A DNA stretch of 64,000 nt, from NCBI GenBank assembly GCA_035577985.1, contig DATJZY010000065.1, forward strand, positions 1 to 64,000, read 5' to 3'. Shown here in pieces: positions 49,945-58,992 of the stretch. Every line of letters begins with the position of its first letter. Positions within the stretch are counted from its first letter, which is position 1. The stretch is from Candidatus Eisenbacteria bacterium (lineage in GTDB: Bacteria; Desulfobacterota; Binatia; DP-6). The notes below the pieces were generated by a model. That model was not told the origin of the DNA, ran no database searches, and saw only the letters and a list, made by a program, of their open reading frames with translations. A program made the translations under genes and the position numbers.

Positions 49945-51148
49945 GCTCCGTGGCGGGGACACCCGGACGGGAGAACCCCGGCCAAGCGTGCCGCCGTGGC
50001 TCAATCGTACCGTTCTCGCGTTCGGCGTCGCGAGCCTCCTCTCCGATGCAGGACACGAGACGGCGACCGCGGTCCTCCCGCTCTTCCTGGTGTCGCTCGG
50101 CGGGTCAGCCGCGTCATTGGGTTTCGTCGAGGGAATATCGGACGCGCTCTCGACCGCAGCCAAGCTCCTCGCAGGCTGGTACAGCGACGGGTTGCGGCAC
50201 CGAAGGCCGATCGGCGTCGTCGGGTACGCGGCGACCGGCATCGGCATGGCGGCCCTGGCCCTCGCGCGGGTGCCCAGCCAAGTGCTGGGCGTTCGCGCGG
50301 CGAGCTGGGTCGGCCGTGGCATGCGCGGGCCCGTGCGGGACGCGATGCTTGCCGAAGCCGTCCCCGCGACGGCTCGTGGGCGTGCATTCGGCTTTCATCG
50401 TGCGATGGACACGGTCGGCGCGGTGCTGGGGCCGTTGCTCGCGCTCCTGCTCCTGGGACGGTTCGGCTACCGTACGATCTTCCTGGCGACCCTCGTGCCG
50501 GGGATTCTCTCAATCGCAGCCTTTGCAAGCGCACCGGAGCTGGGTAAGCCGCGTCGGCGGCCGCCGCTTCGAGCGAGCCTCGCGGACCTACCGGCTCCGT
50601 TCCGGCGATTCCTCGTGGCCGTATTTCTCTTCGGGCTCGGTGATTTCGCGCGCTCTCTCCTGATCCTGCGCGCCGTCTCCCTGCTGGGGTCGTCTTCGAG
50701 CGTCCCGCCCGAGCGGATGGCGGTGGCGATGTACGCTCTTCACAACCTGGTGCATGCCTGCTCGTCGTACGGCATCGGCGTGCTCGGCGAGCGCGTGGGC
50801 GCGCGCCGCGTGCTGGCCGCCGGGTACGCGGCGTACGCGGCGATGGCGCTCGGCTTCGTGGCCGCCGCCGATCACCCCGGTATCGTCGTCCTGGCGGGTC
50901 TGTTCGTTCTGGCCGGCGTGGCGATGGCGGCCGAAGAAGTGCTCGAGGCGACGGTCGCCGCTGATCTCCTTCCGGAGGGCGTGCGAGGGACCGGCTACGG
51001 CGCGCTCGCTGCGGTCAACGGCGTCGGCGATCTCGTGGCGAGCTCGGTCGTCGGTGCCCTGTGGGTGGGCGTTTCGCCGGCCGCCGGGTTCACGTACGCT
51101 GCGATGACCGGAGCAGCAGGCGCACTCGCGATGCTGCGGCTTCGTTAG
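49937..51148 (+). CDS. MFS transporter
   Basis: The 403-residue protein has twelve predicted hydrophobic segments in the MFS pattern, with an intracellular loop LAGWYSDGLRHRRPIGVVGY between helices 2 and 3 and AASWVGRGMRGPVRDAML before helix 5. Similar MFS proteins (GRGxRxPxRDA loop) are of unknown substrate. The ATG at 49937 lies inside the end of the dynamin-like gene (ATGGATGA), so translation is probably coupled. The NYN gene begins 4 bases after its stop. Confidence 0.85.
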   Translation: MDELRGGDTRTGEPRPSVPPWLNRTVLAFGVASLLSDAGHETATAVLPLFLVSLGGSAASLGFVEGISDALSTAAKLLAGWYSDGLRHRRPIGVVGYAATGIGMAALALARVPSQVLGVRAASWVGRGMRGPVRDAMLAEAVPATARGRAFGFHRAMDTVGAVLGPLLALLLLGRFGYRTIFLATLVPGILSIAAFASAPELGKPRRRPPLRASLADLPAPFRRFLVAVFLFGLGDFARSLLILRAVSLLGSSSSVPPERMAVAMYALHNLVHACSSYGIGVLGERVGARRVLAAGYAAYAAMALGFVAAADHPGIVVLAGLFVLAGVAMAAEEVLEATVAADLLPEGVRGTGYGALAAVNGVGDLVASSVVGALWVGVSPAAGFTYAAMTGAAGALAMLRLR

Positions 51149-51152
51149 GCTC

Positions 51153-51644
51153 GTGACCGACGACGAAGATCAACGCGCGTACGCGAGCCGTCGCCGGATC
51201 GTGTTCTTCGACGTGGAGAACTCGAATCGCCTCGAGCACGCGCAGCGGATGCTGTCGTATCTGGGGCTCGACCGGCCCGGCTCGACGGCGAGGATCGTCG
51301 CCATCGGGAATTGGCGCGTGGTGAGCCAACAGACGGCGCGCCTGTTCGCCCGCCATGGGGCCGAGCTCGTCCACAGCGCGCCTTCGGCCGGGGTCAAGGA
51401 CTGGAGCGACATGCGGATCGCGGCGGTGGTCGGCCTGTGGCTCGGGACGGCGCGACCGGGGGACGTGGTGGAGATCGTGACGGACGACCAGGCGTTCGAT
51501 GCCGTCGGCGACGTCGCCGCGAACGTCGGCGTCGCGTTTCGACGCTGCTCCCATCGACGACTCGTCGAGGAGGGCTTCGCGGCGAGACCGCGTTCCTCAG
51601 GCAGGCGTCGTGGCCGCAAGGTCAAGCGAGGCGGCGAGCAGTGA
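51153..51644 (+). CDS. NYN/PIN-like nuclease domain protein
   Basis: The 163-residue protein has the acidic signature of NYN (LabA-like PIN) nucleases: FFDVENSNR at the first strand, the mid-domain Asp pair in KDWSDMRIAAVVG and VTDDQAFDAVGDVAA near the end. The C-terminal 25 residues are Arg/Lys-rich and may bind RNA. It should be a metal-dependent RNase or nucleic-acid binder. The start is GTG at 51153, 4 bases after the MFS stop. Its end overlaps the convergent DUF190-CBS gene by 48 bases. Confidence 0.72.
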   Translation: MTDDEDQRAYASRRRIVFFDVENSNRLEHAQRMLSYLGLDRPGSTARIVAIGNWRVVSQQTARLFARHGAELVHSAPSAGVKDWSDMRIAAVVGLWLGTARPGDVVEIVTDDQAFDAVGDVAANVGVAFRRCSHRRLVEEGFAARPRSSGRRRGRKVKRGGEQ

Positions 51645-52877
51645 CGGGCGGGACACGATTCCCACGACCTTGCCCTGGGTATCGACGACGGGGAGCCGCT
51701 TGATGTGCCTGGTCACCGAGAGGGTGAGAGCCTCGATGACCGTCGCGTCGCTCCGCACCGAGATGGGAGGGCTGCTCATGACGTCGGCCGCGCGCTGCCC
51801 GGAGGCGCGCCGTACCTTGTGCTCTGCGCTTCGATTCCAGCGGCTCCGCAGGAGCGTGAAGATGCCAGGGCGCTCACCCGGGTCGACCCGCGCCAGGAGG
51901 TCGGTGTCGGCGATGACGCCGACGAGGCGTCCCGCGTCGTCGACGACCATGACGCGCTTCGCATCCGAGCCGAGGAGCTTCTCGACCACCTCGGCCAAGG
52001 GCGTGGTCTCTCGGACGGACGGCACTTCACGGTCCATGATTTCGGACACGCGACGATGCTCCTGGGGAAGTCGCTGCGTCTGGGGCACGCTGCGGCGGGT
52101 GTAGCCCTCGGCGATGCTCGACAGAACGTCGAGGCGGCTGACGACGCCGACGAGGCAACCCCGTTCATCGACGACCGGGAGGCGCTTCAAGCCCCGCCCG
52201 TGCATCAGTTGCGCAGCGTCCTTGAGCGGCGCCGCTTCCGCGATCGTGACGGCAGGCTTCGCCATCGCCTCCCCGACGGTCGTCCCCCGGGACTGAAGGC
52301 TGCGAAGGACCTCGGCCACGGTCGCCGCGTCCGCGGCCTTGTGCAGGCTCAAGCTCGCCGACGTGAGGCCCGCCCGCAGGAGGTCTTGATCGCCCACCAT
52401 CCCCACGACGAGCCCCTGCGCGTCCACGACGGGCAACGCGGTATGGTCGCGTTCGAGAAGCTTCCGGACCACCTCCGCGATCGACGTTTCCGCGGTCACC
52501 GTCTCGGCGGATCGCGTCATGACGTCCGCGACACTCACGTCCGGGACGCCGCCCCGAAAGGCCGCGGAGTAGAAGCGAACCTCGGTATCCTCGACCGTGA
52601 TGGTGCCGGCGCTGAGCATACCGGCAACGTGATCCGCGAACTTGTCGATCTTGTCGGGCAAATCGACCACCGTGATCACGATCGGCAGGTCGACGGACAC
52701 CTCGACGAGCACGCTCGTCTTGATGTGTGAGTGCGCACCGAAACCGGCGAGGCCTCTGGTGACCGTCGCCCCCGCGCAGCCGTTGGCTTTCAGGTACTCG
52801 AGGATCGCCAGGTAGAGCGGGCGATGCTTCCAGCGGTCGCGCTCGCCGGTGAAGATGGTCATTCGCTTGCCGCGCAT
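51597..52877 (-). CDS. DUF190 plus four CBS domains
   Basis: Residues 1-110 match DUF190 (GERDRWKHRPLYLAILEYLK, HSHIKTSVLVEVSVDLPIVI), a PII-like fold. Four CBS domains follow (about 117-170, 198-255, 280-340 and 360-420), recognisable from repeats such as DHTALPVVDAQGLVVGMV and KRLPVVDERGCLVGVV. CBS pairs bind adenosine nucleotides, so this looks like a soluble energy or second-messenger sensor. The frame contains both ATG 52877 and ATG 52862. It is divergent from the CoA-transferase gene. Confidence 0.85.
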   Translation of the reverse strand: MRGKRMTIFTGERDRWKHRPLYLAILEYLKANGCAGATVTRGLAGFGAHSHIKTSVLVEVSVDLPIVITVVDLPDKIDKFADHVAGMLSAGTITVEDTEVRFYSAAFRGGVPDVSVADVMTRSAETVTAETSIAEVVRKLLERDHTALPVVDAQGLVVGMVGDQDLLRAGLTSASLSLHKAADAATVAEVLRSLQSRGTTVGEAMAKPAVTIAEAAPLKDAAQLMHGRGLKRLPVVDERGCLVGVVSRLDVLSSIAEGYTRRSVPQTQRLPQEHRRVSEIMDREVPSVRETTPLAEVVEKLLGSDAKRVMVVDDAGRLVGVIADTDLLARVDPGERPGIFTLLRSRWNRSAEHKVRRASGQRAADVMSSPPISVRSDATVIEALTLSVTRHIKRLPVVDTQGKVVGIVSRPSLLAASLDLAATTPA

Positions 52878-53039
52878 GATGTGGCCATCGGCGCTTCATG
52901 GCGACGCTCTCACGTTGCCACTGATCGCCGTCCCTCGGTCGCTGCCGAACCAGACGTAGCGCACGTCGCGCGCGAGCGGAAGGCCTGGGCCGCCGACCGT
53001 TTGCGTGCACTGGACCGCTCGTGGCACGAGAAGCGTTCG

Positions 53040-54467
53040 ATGGCGACCAAACGCGTGTGCGAGACGGCCCTCGAGGCCGTCGCCGACGTGAAGGACGGCG
53101 ACACCCTGCTCGTGCATTCGTTCGGACCCCCGCAGGCGTGGCCGACCGATTGCCTGCTGGCGCTGCAGGAGCACGGCGTGAAGGACCTGACCGTCGTCTG
53201 CAACTCGACGGCCGCCGGACCGACGTCGCTCCAGATCCTCGCCGAGAAGCGACAGGTGCGAAAGCTCATCTGCACGTTCGCGGTCCTGCCGGTCGGACCG
53301 ACGCCCTTCTCGGAGCAGATCCGCGCCGGCGAGGTCGAGCTCGAGCTGACGCCGCAGGGCACGATGGTCGAGCGGGTGCGCGCCGGCGGCGCCGGGCTCG
53401 CCGGTTTCTACACGCCTGTCGGGGTGGGCACGGTGGTGGAGGAGGGCAAAGAGGTGCGCGAGTTCGACGGCCGGCCGCATCTGTTCGAGCGCGCCATCCG
53501 CGCCGACTTCGCGCTGCTCGCGGCACAGCAGGCCGACCCGATCGGCAACCTCACGTACCGTCGCGGCGCGCGCAACTTCGGTCCGGCGTTCGCGACCGGT
53601 GCGCGCACGACGATCGCCGAGGTGCGCGAGCTGGTGCCGCTCGGCGCCATCGACCCCGAGGCCGTGCACACGCCGGGCATCTTCGTGGACCGCATGGTGA
53701 AGACCACGCAGCGCTGGGATCCGGCGATCGTGCGGCAGATCGTCATGATGGCGGGCCGCACGCGGTCGATGGAGGGGCAGACCGCCCGCGAAGGAGCGAC
53801 CGGGCTTCCGCCCGACCTGATGGCGATGCGCGTGGCGGCGCTCCTGCGTCCGGGCGAGTACGTGAACCTCGGCCTCGGGCTCCCGACGCTGGTCTCGAAC
53901 TTCATCGAGGGACGCGGCCTGACGCTCCACTCCGAGAACGGCATCCTCGGCTTCGGCGCCTTTCCGCCCGAGGGCGAGGAGGACATCGACCTCTACAACG
54001 CGAGCGGACAGCTCGTGACGCCGGTCGCCGGCACGGCGTACTTCGACTCGACCGTCTCGTTCGCGATGGCGCGCACCGGACGTGTGTCCACCGTCGTCCT
54101 CGGCGGCTTCCAGGTGGCGCCGAACGGCGACCTCGCGAACTGGAACGTGCCCGCGACGGGCGTCGGTGGCATCGGCGGCGCGATGGACCTGGCGGCCGGC
54201 GTCGCCGCCGGGGGCGGGCGCCTCATCGTCATCATGTATCACCGCGAGAAGAGCGGCGCGTCGAAGCTGGTGCCGGCGCTCAGCTATCCCGCGACCGCGC
54301 GCGGCTGCGTGACCGACATCGTGACCGATCTCGCCTACTTGCAAGTGACGCCCGAGGGCTTCCTCTTGCGCGAGATCGCTCCGGGCCTCAGCGTCGACGA
54401 CGTGAAGGCGGCGTCGGGGGCGCCGTTGCGGGTCGCCCGCGACGTGGCCGAGATGCAGTTCGCCTGA
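53040..54467 (+). CDS. 3-oxoacid CoA-transferase, fused A and B subunits
   Basis: The 475-residue protein joins the two subunits found separately in most bacteria: A part at about 1-225 (DGDTLLVHSFGPPQAWP, VEEGKEVREFDGRPHLFE) and B part from about 260 (YVNLGLGLPTLVSNFIEG). The catalytic glutamate is Glu299 in LHSENGILGFG, the conserved site of the SCOT family. It should move CoA between succinyl-CoA or acetyl-CoA and a 3-oxoacid. ATG 53040 is preceded by GAGAAG. It converges on the RpoD-like sigma gene with 3 bases between stops. Confidence 0.9.
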   Translation: MATKRVCETALEAVADVKDGDTLLVHSFGPPQAWPTDCLLALQEHGVKDLTVVCNSTAAGPTSLQILAEKRQVRKLICTFAVLPVGPTPFSEQIRAGEVELELTPQGTMVERVRAGGAGLAGFYTPVGVGTVVEEGKEVREFDGRPHLFERAIRADFALLAAQQADPIGNLTYRRGARNFGPAFATGARTTIAEVRELVPLGAIDPEAVHTPGIFVDRMVKTTQRWDPAIVRQIVMMAGRTRSMEGQTAREGATGLPPDLMAMRVAALLRPGEYVNLGLGLPTLVSNFIEGRGLTLHSENGILGFGAFPPEGEEDIDLYNASGQLVTPVAGTAYFDSTVSFAMARTGRVSTVVLGGFQVAPNGDLANWNVPATGVGGIGGAMDLAAGVAAGGGRLIVIMYHREKSGASKLVPALSYPATARGCVTDIVTDLAYLQVTPEGFLLREIAPGLSVDDVKAASGAPLRVARDVAEMQFA

Positions 54468-54470
54468 GGC

Positions 54471-55838
54471 TCAGGGATCGTAGAAGCTGCGCAGCGCGCC
54501 CGCCCGCGATGAGTGGCGGAGCTTGTCGATCGCGCGGGTCGCGATCTGCAGGATGCGCTGGCGGGTCACGCCGAGCTGGGCGCCGATCTCCTCGAGCGTG
54601 TGATCGAAGCAGCGACCCAGACCGTAGCGCAGGCGGAGCACCTTGCGCTCCTTCGGCGTGAGGCCGGCGAGCGCGCGCTCGGTCTGCGCGGCGAGCCCGC
54701 GCGCGAGCGCGGCCTCGAGCGGCGTCATGCTCTGCGTGTCGGCGAGCGCGTCGCCGTGCGTGCGGTCGTCGTCGGCTTCGAGCTTCTCGTCCAGGGGAAC
54801 GAGCTGGCGCGCGAAGTCGTGCTCGACGGCGAGCAGGGCCCCGACCCGCTCGACCGAAACGCCGAGACGGCTCGCCAGCTCCCGCGCCGAGGGTTGCTGG
54901 CCCGCGACCCGCGAGAGGCGATCGCGCTCGCGGCGCAGGGTCTGCAGCTCCTCCTCGACGTTGATCGGCAGGCGCACCGGCCGTGCCTGGCTGGTGAGGG
55001 CCCGGCCGATGGCCTGTCGGATCCACCAGGTCGCGTAGGTGGCGAACTGGACGCCGCGGCTGCGCTCGAAGCGGTCGATCGCGCGCAGGAGGCCGATCGT
55101 GCCTTCCTGGATCAGGTCGGGGAGATCGAGCCCGCGGTGCGCGAAGCGGCGCGCGATGGCCGCCACGAGCCGCATGTTCGCCTCGACGAGCTTCGCGCGC
55201 GCCGCATCGGCGTCGCGGGTGGCGCTGCGGATGGCGTGCAGGGCGTGGTCGAGCTCCTCGAGCGACATGCCGGCGGTCGACTCGCTGCGGGTGAGGAGCT
55301 TGCGGGTGGTCTCGAGCGCCGGCCCGCGGGTGCGCGCGAGCGCCTTCACCCGCCGGCGCAGCCGGCGCTGCTCGGCCGCTGCGCCCTCGAGCGACGCGAT
55401 CACGCGCTCGACCTGCGATCGCTGGAGCCGCAGGTGCACCAGCTCGCGCATGAGGCGGGCCGCCGAGCCGGTCGTGGCCCGGGTGTGCGACGCCGCGAGC
55501 CGGCGGATCGCCGTCAGGCGGGCGATCGTCTCGGCACTTGCGTCACCCTCGTCGGGGTCGGCGCGTGTGACGTCGCGCACGTCGACGGTCCCGATCGAGA
55601 GGCGTTCGGCCAGCGCGTGGAGGTGCCGGATCCCGAGCGGGGAGGCGAGCGCGTGGCGTGCGACGACCAGCTCGGCATCCTCGAGCGTGCGGATCAGCTC
55701 GAGCTGGCGCATTCGTACGGGCTTCGGGCGCGCGCCGGCGGCCTTCGGGCGCCGGGTCCATCCGTCGAGGTCGCTCCGGGCCTCGAGCGGACGAGAGACC
55801 TTCGGGTGCTTGTGCGACATCGGCGCCGCGAGCGTCAT
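54471..55838 (-). CDS. RpoD-like sigma-70 family factor
   Basis: The 455-residue protein has all the sigma-70 core regions: region 2 (LVEANMRLVAAIARRFAHRG, LDLPDLIQEGTIGLLRAIDR, FATYATWWIRQAIGRAL), region 3 and region 4 (LTPKERKVLRLRYGLG, TLEEIGAQLGVTRQRILQIA). An N-terminal region of about 235 residues replaces the usual region 1 and non-conserved domain; it is Arg/Ala-rich and mostly helical. That makes it an alternative RpoD paralogue rather than the housekeeping factor, which is an inference. ATG 55838 overlaps the stop of the ribbon-helix-helix gene (ATGA). Confidence 0.85.
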   Translation of the reverse strand: MTLAAPMSHKHPKVSRPLEARSDLDGWTRRPKAAGARPKPVRMRQLELIRTLEDAELVVARHALASPLGIRHLHALAERLSIGTVDVRDVTRADPDEGDASAETIARLTAIRRLAASHTRATTGSAARLMRELVHLRLQRSQVERVIASLEGAAAEQRRLRRRVKALARTRGPALETTRKLLTRSESTAGMSLEELDHALHAIRSATRDADAARAKLVEANMRLVAAIARRFAHRGLDLPDLIQEGTIGLLRAIDRFERSRGVQFATYATWWIRQAIGRALTSQARPVRLPINVEEELQTLRRERDRLSRVAGQQPSARELASRLGVSVERVGALLAVEHDFARQLVPLDEKLEADDDRTHGDALADTQSMTPLEAALARGLAAQTERALAGLTPKERKVLRLRYGLGRCFDHTLEEIGAQLGVTRQRILQIATRAIDKLRHSSRAGALRSFYDP

Positions 55839-56029
55839 TTGCTGGTGCGGCGAGACTTGCGGCGCGCGGACGTCTTGTCGCCGGTGGTGGAGAGCTCCTC
55901 GCTGATCGTGTCGATGACGAAGTCCATCATCGTCACGTCCTGCAGGAAGCAGTGGAGCTTCAGGCGGCGCTTCAAGTCGCGCGGCACCCGCGTCACGAGC
56001 TGTACCAGTTCGGCCGAATCGTTCGTCAT
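55835..56029 (-). CDS. Ribbon-helix-helix DNA-binding protein
   Basis: The 64-residue protein has a RHH pattern: a short strand (LVQLVTRVPRDL), helix 1 (KRRLKLHCFLQ) and helix 2 (MMDFVIDTISEELS), followed by a basic tail (TSARRKSRRTSK). A good ribosome site (TAGGAGC) lies 7-8 bases before ATG 56029. RHH proteins are small dimeric repressors or antitoxins. No toxin gene is next to it; instead its stop overlaps the start of the sigma factor gene, so the two are made together. The likely role is autoregulation of the sigma operon or a regulator used with it. Confidence 0.72.
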   Translation of the reverse strand: MTNDSAELVQLVTRVPRDLKRRLKLHCFLQDVTMMDFVIDTISEELSTTGDKTSARRKSRRTSK

Positions 56030-56311
56030 GCGTGCTCCTATGAAGGGGGGGGTGCGGCGAGGCCGGGGTGAACGGGGGTTTGGCATCGTGGAATCTGGAG
56101 TGTTCTTGGTCGGGCCTCGCCGCACGACCCTCGTCAGTGCATCGTGCGTGCCGGCCGGAACCCCTCGAATCCACGAGCCTATCGGTCGGGTGACCCGTGT
56201 CCTTTCGATCCAGGCGCGGGTCGGGCGCGTCGTTCCTACACGCACACCCGCGCGCCCGGCCCAAATTGCTAGCCGCGCCGGGTGCGGTGGCTAGCTAGGC
56301 GTCGATTCGCG
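56030..56311. other. Spacer upstream of the RHH-sigma operon
   Basis: The 282 bases between the RHH gene and the end of the orphan kinase gene hold no supportable ORF. It should contain the promoter of the RHH-sigma operon (reading left) and the 3' end of the kinase transcript (also reading left). I see no clear hairpin or sigma-70 promoter. Confidence 0.35.
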
Positions 56312-57733
56312 CTAGGCGGCGCGCTCGACCGCGGCGCTCGCGGCCGGCAGGAAGACGGTGAAGCGGGCGCCGTGGCCGGGCTCGCTCGCGACCGACATCC
56401 AGCCGCCGTGCTCGGCGACGATGGCCTGCGCGACGGGAAGACCCAAGCCCGTACCTTCGCCGGTTTGCTTGGTGGTGAAGAACGGCTCGAAGACGTGCGG
56501 CAGGTGGTCGGACGGAATGCCGGGTCCGTCGTCGCTGACGACGATGCGACAGTGCTCCCCGCGCGGCCCGCCCTGCGGCGGGGCAACCCGTTCGCTGTCG
56601 ATGGCGATGTCGAGGCGCCCGCCACGCTCCATCGCCTGGACGGCGTTGATGGCGAGATTGGTCACGACCTGCTGGAGCTGTCCCGGATCGGCGCGCGTCT
56701 CGATCGGACGGTCGCCGGCCTGCACGTCGACGGTCACGCCGGCCTTGCGGGCGAGCGGATCGATCATCTCGATCGTCTTGCGCACCACGTCGCGCACGTC
56801 GACCAGCGCCGGGTGCGGGGGCTCGCGGCGGGCGTAGTCGAGGAGCTGGCGCACGAGCCGGGTCATGCGATCGGACTGCTCGACGATCGCCTGCGCGCTC
56901 GACGCCGCCTCGTCGCCCGTAGCCTCGCGATTCGCGATCATGCGGGCGCGCACGGAGATCACGCTGAGCGGCGTGCCGAGCTCGTGGGCGACGCCCGAGG
57001 CGAGCTGCCCGACCGTGCGCAGGCGGTCCTCGTGCTGGAGCCGGTCGCGGGCGGCGAGGCGCGCGCCGAGACTCGTCAGCTCCGAGGCGAGGGCGCCCAG
57101 CTCGTCGCGCCCCCGGACCGCGGGGAGGGCGTCGAACCGGCCTTCGCCGAGCGCGCGCACGCCGTCCGTGATGACGGTGAGCGGTCGCCCGATCAGCATG
57201 CGCCCGAGGATGACCGCGAGCGCACCGGACAGCGCCAGGACGACGAGCCCGACGGCGGCCGTGTGGACCTGCGAGCGGCGCACGTAGGCGTGGCGCGGGG
57301 CCAGCGACTCGGATACCTCGATCGCGGCGGGCGGGTACTTCGCGGAGGGAACCGGGATGTAGACGTAGCGCAGCTCGTCGCCGGTCTCGTTCGTGCGGTG
57401 GATCCAGACCGGCGTTCCCTCGTTCAGATGGGCCGTCACCTCCGCACGCAGATCGCGTCCCGGGACCGACGGCACGTCGTCCAGCGAGAGCCATCGCAAC
57501 GAGCGCGGCACGTTCGCGTCGATGCTGGTCACGATGCGGCGTGCGACGTCCGGGCCGGCGGCGTCGGAGACGGCCATCACCGCGGCGCGCAGCGCGCGAG
57601 CCATCCGCACCTCGGCTTCGAGGTCGAGCTGCATCAGCTCTTCGCGGCGGTGCTGCTCGGACCACGCGAGCAGGGCGAGCGCGACGAGCGTCGTCGCGGC
57701 CAGACTCGAAAGAAGCTTCAGGGCGAGACGCAT
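56312..57733 (-). CDS. Orphan sensor histidine kinase (NtrB/PAS-less type)
   Basis: The 473-residue membrane kinase has an N-terminal helix (about 4-24), a periplasmic region of about 125 residues, a second helix (about 157-180), a HAMP segment, HisKA with His250 (GQLASGVAHELGTPLS) and an ATPase domain with NLAINAVQAMERGG, SDDGPGIP and GEGTGLGLPVAQAIV. The phosphoacceptor type resembles NtrB/ZraS kinases, which pair with NtrC-like regulators. No response regulator is adjacent. ATG 57733 starts at the membrane helix; the longer frame upstream is antisense to the thiolase-like gene. Confidence 0.88.
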   Translation of the reverse strand: MRLALKLLSSLAATTLVALALLAWSEQHRREELMQLDLEAEVRMARALRAAVMAVSDAAGPDVARRIVTSIDANVPRSLRWLSLDDVPSVPGRDLRAEVTAHLNEGTPVWIHRTNETGDELRYVYIPVPSAKYPPAAIEVSESLAPRHAYVRRSQVHTAAVGLVVLALSGALAVILGRMLIGRPLTVITDGVRALGEGRFDALPAVRGRDELGALASELTSLGARLAARDRLQHEDRLRTVGQLASGVAHELGTPLSVISVRARMIANREATGDEAASSAQAIVEQSDRMTRLVRQLLDYARREPPHPALVDVRDVVRKTIEMIDPLARKAGVTVDVQAGDRPIETRADPGQLQQVVTNLAINAVQAMERGGRLDIAIDSERVAPPQGGPRGEHCRIVVSDDGPGIPSDHLPHVFEPFFTTKQTGEGTGLGLPVAQAIVAEHGGWMSVASEPGHGARFTVFLPAASAAVERAA

Positions 57734-57807
57734 AGGGCGTCCATACCGTACGGGTCGGCGTCCGTATAGAGTTGAGCCGCCGAAGAGCGGCGTGATAACC
57801 CGACGTC

Positions 57808-58989
57808 GTGACCGACGGCCTCGACCGCGACCTCTTCCGGCGCATCCAGGACAAGGTCGCCATCGTCGGCATCGGCCACCTGCCATTCGCCAAGGACATT
57901 GGCAGGCCGATCTCGGACACCGCCGTCGAGGCGGCACAGCTCGCGCTCGACGACGCCGGCCTCGAAGCCGAGGACGCCGACGGCATGGTGATGTTCGAGA
58001 TGGAGCACACGCACGAGGTGTCGATCGCGCGGCGCCTGGGCGTGCGCAATCTCGCGTGGTGGTCGAAGATCTCCTACGGCGGCGGGGCGTCGGCGGCGAC
58101 CATCATGCAGGCCGCCGCCGCGATCGTGACGGGGCTGGCGACCACCGTCATCTGCCATCGCGCACGCAATCGCGGCGCACGCTCGTCGGCGCCGTGGACG
58201 CAGGAGAAGCAGCTCGTCACCGACGACAAGGCGCTGCACACGCCGTGGGGCCTCATCCGGCCCGTCGACGTGATCGGCATGTGGGCGCATCGCCACATGC
58301 ACGAGTTCGGCACGACGCGCCAGCATCTCGGCAACGTCGCCATCGCCGCACGCAAGCACGCGAACAAGAACCCCTACGCGATGATGCGCGACAAGCCGCT
58401 CGACATGCAGACGTATCTCGCGGGCCGCGTGATCGGCTACCCGCTGACGCTCTACGACTGCTGCCTCGAGACCGACGGCGCGCTCGCGTGCATCGTGACG
58501 TCGACCGAGCGCGCGCGGGACCTCCGGCAGAAGCCGGTGCTCGTCCACTCGGTCGCGCAGGCCTCGGGCCCGAACCCGGTCCACCTCGCGAACTACAACA
58601 ACACGAAGGAGATGGTGACGACGTCGGTCTTCTGCGCCGATCTTCTGTGGAAGCGCTCGCAGCTGAAACCCGCCGACATGGACTGTGCGCAGATCTACGA
58701 CGCCTTCACGCCGCTCGTCATCACCGGCCTCGAGGACTACGGCTTCTGCAAGCGCGGCGAGGGCGGCCCCTTCACCGAAGGCGGCCGGATCGAGCTCGGC
58801 GGCGCGCTCCCCGTGCTGACCTCGGGCGGCGGTCTCTCCGAGGCGTACGTGCACGGCTTCAATCTCATCCTCGAAGGCGTGCGGCAGCTCCGCGGCACGT
58901 CGGTGAACCAGGTGCCGGGGTGCAAGGCGACGCTCGTCACCGGCGCGTCGGGCGTCGCGACCAGCGCGGTCGTGCTGCGGGCGGAGTAG
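57808..58989 (+). CDS. Lipid-transfer-type thiolase-like protein (Ltp2-like), no catalytic Cys
   Basis: The 393-residue protein has the thiolase fold (VAIVGIGHLPFAKDIG; QIYDAFTPLVITGLEDYGFC) of the nonspecific lipid-transfer/SCP-x branch. The nucleophile Cys of true thiolases is absent: the site reads ISYGGGASAATIMQAA. The C-terminal GHPxG loop is replaced by GGGLSEAYVHGFN, with a Tyr, as in Ltp2-type aldolases, which cleave acyl-CoA side chains with a DUF35 partner. The following DUF35 gene supports this. The start is GTG at 57808. Confidence 0.82.
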   Translation: MTDGLDRDLFRRIQDKVAIVGIGHLPFAKDIGRPISDTAVEAAQLALDDAGLEAEDADGMVMFEMEHTHEVSIARRLGVRNLAWWSKISYGGGASAATIMQAAAAIVTGLATTVICHRARNRGARSSAPWTQEKQLVTDDKALHTPWGLIRPVDVIGMWAHRHMHEFGTTRQHLGNVAIAARKHANKNPYAMMRDKPLDMQTYLAGRVIGYPLTLYDCCLETDGALACIVTSTERARDLRQKPVLVHSVAQASGPNPVHLANYNNTKEMVTTSVFCADLLWKRSQLKPADMDCAQIYDAFTPLVITGLEDYGFCKRGEGGPFTEGGRIELGGALPVLTSGGGLSEAYVHGFNLILEGVRQLRGTSVNQVPGCKATLVTGASGVATSAVVLRAE

Positions 58990-58992
58990 GGC

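Noticed and set aside
55835-56029. Toxin-antitoxin module for the RHH gene
   Set aside because: RHH proteins are often antitoxins, but the overlapping partner is a full sigma-70 factor and no small toxin-like gene is next to it.
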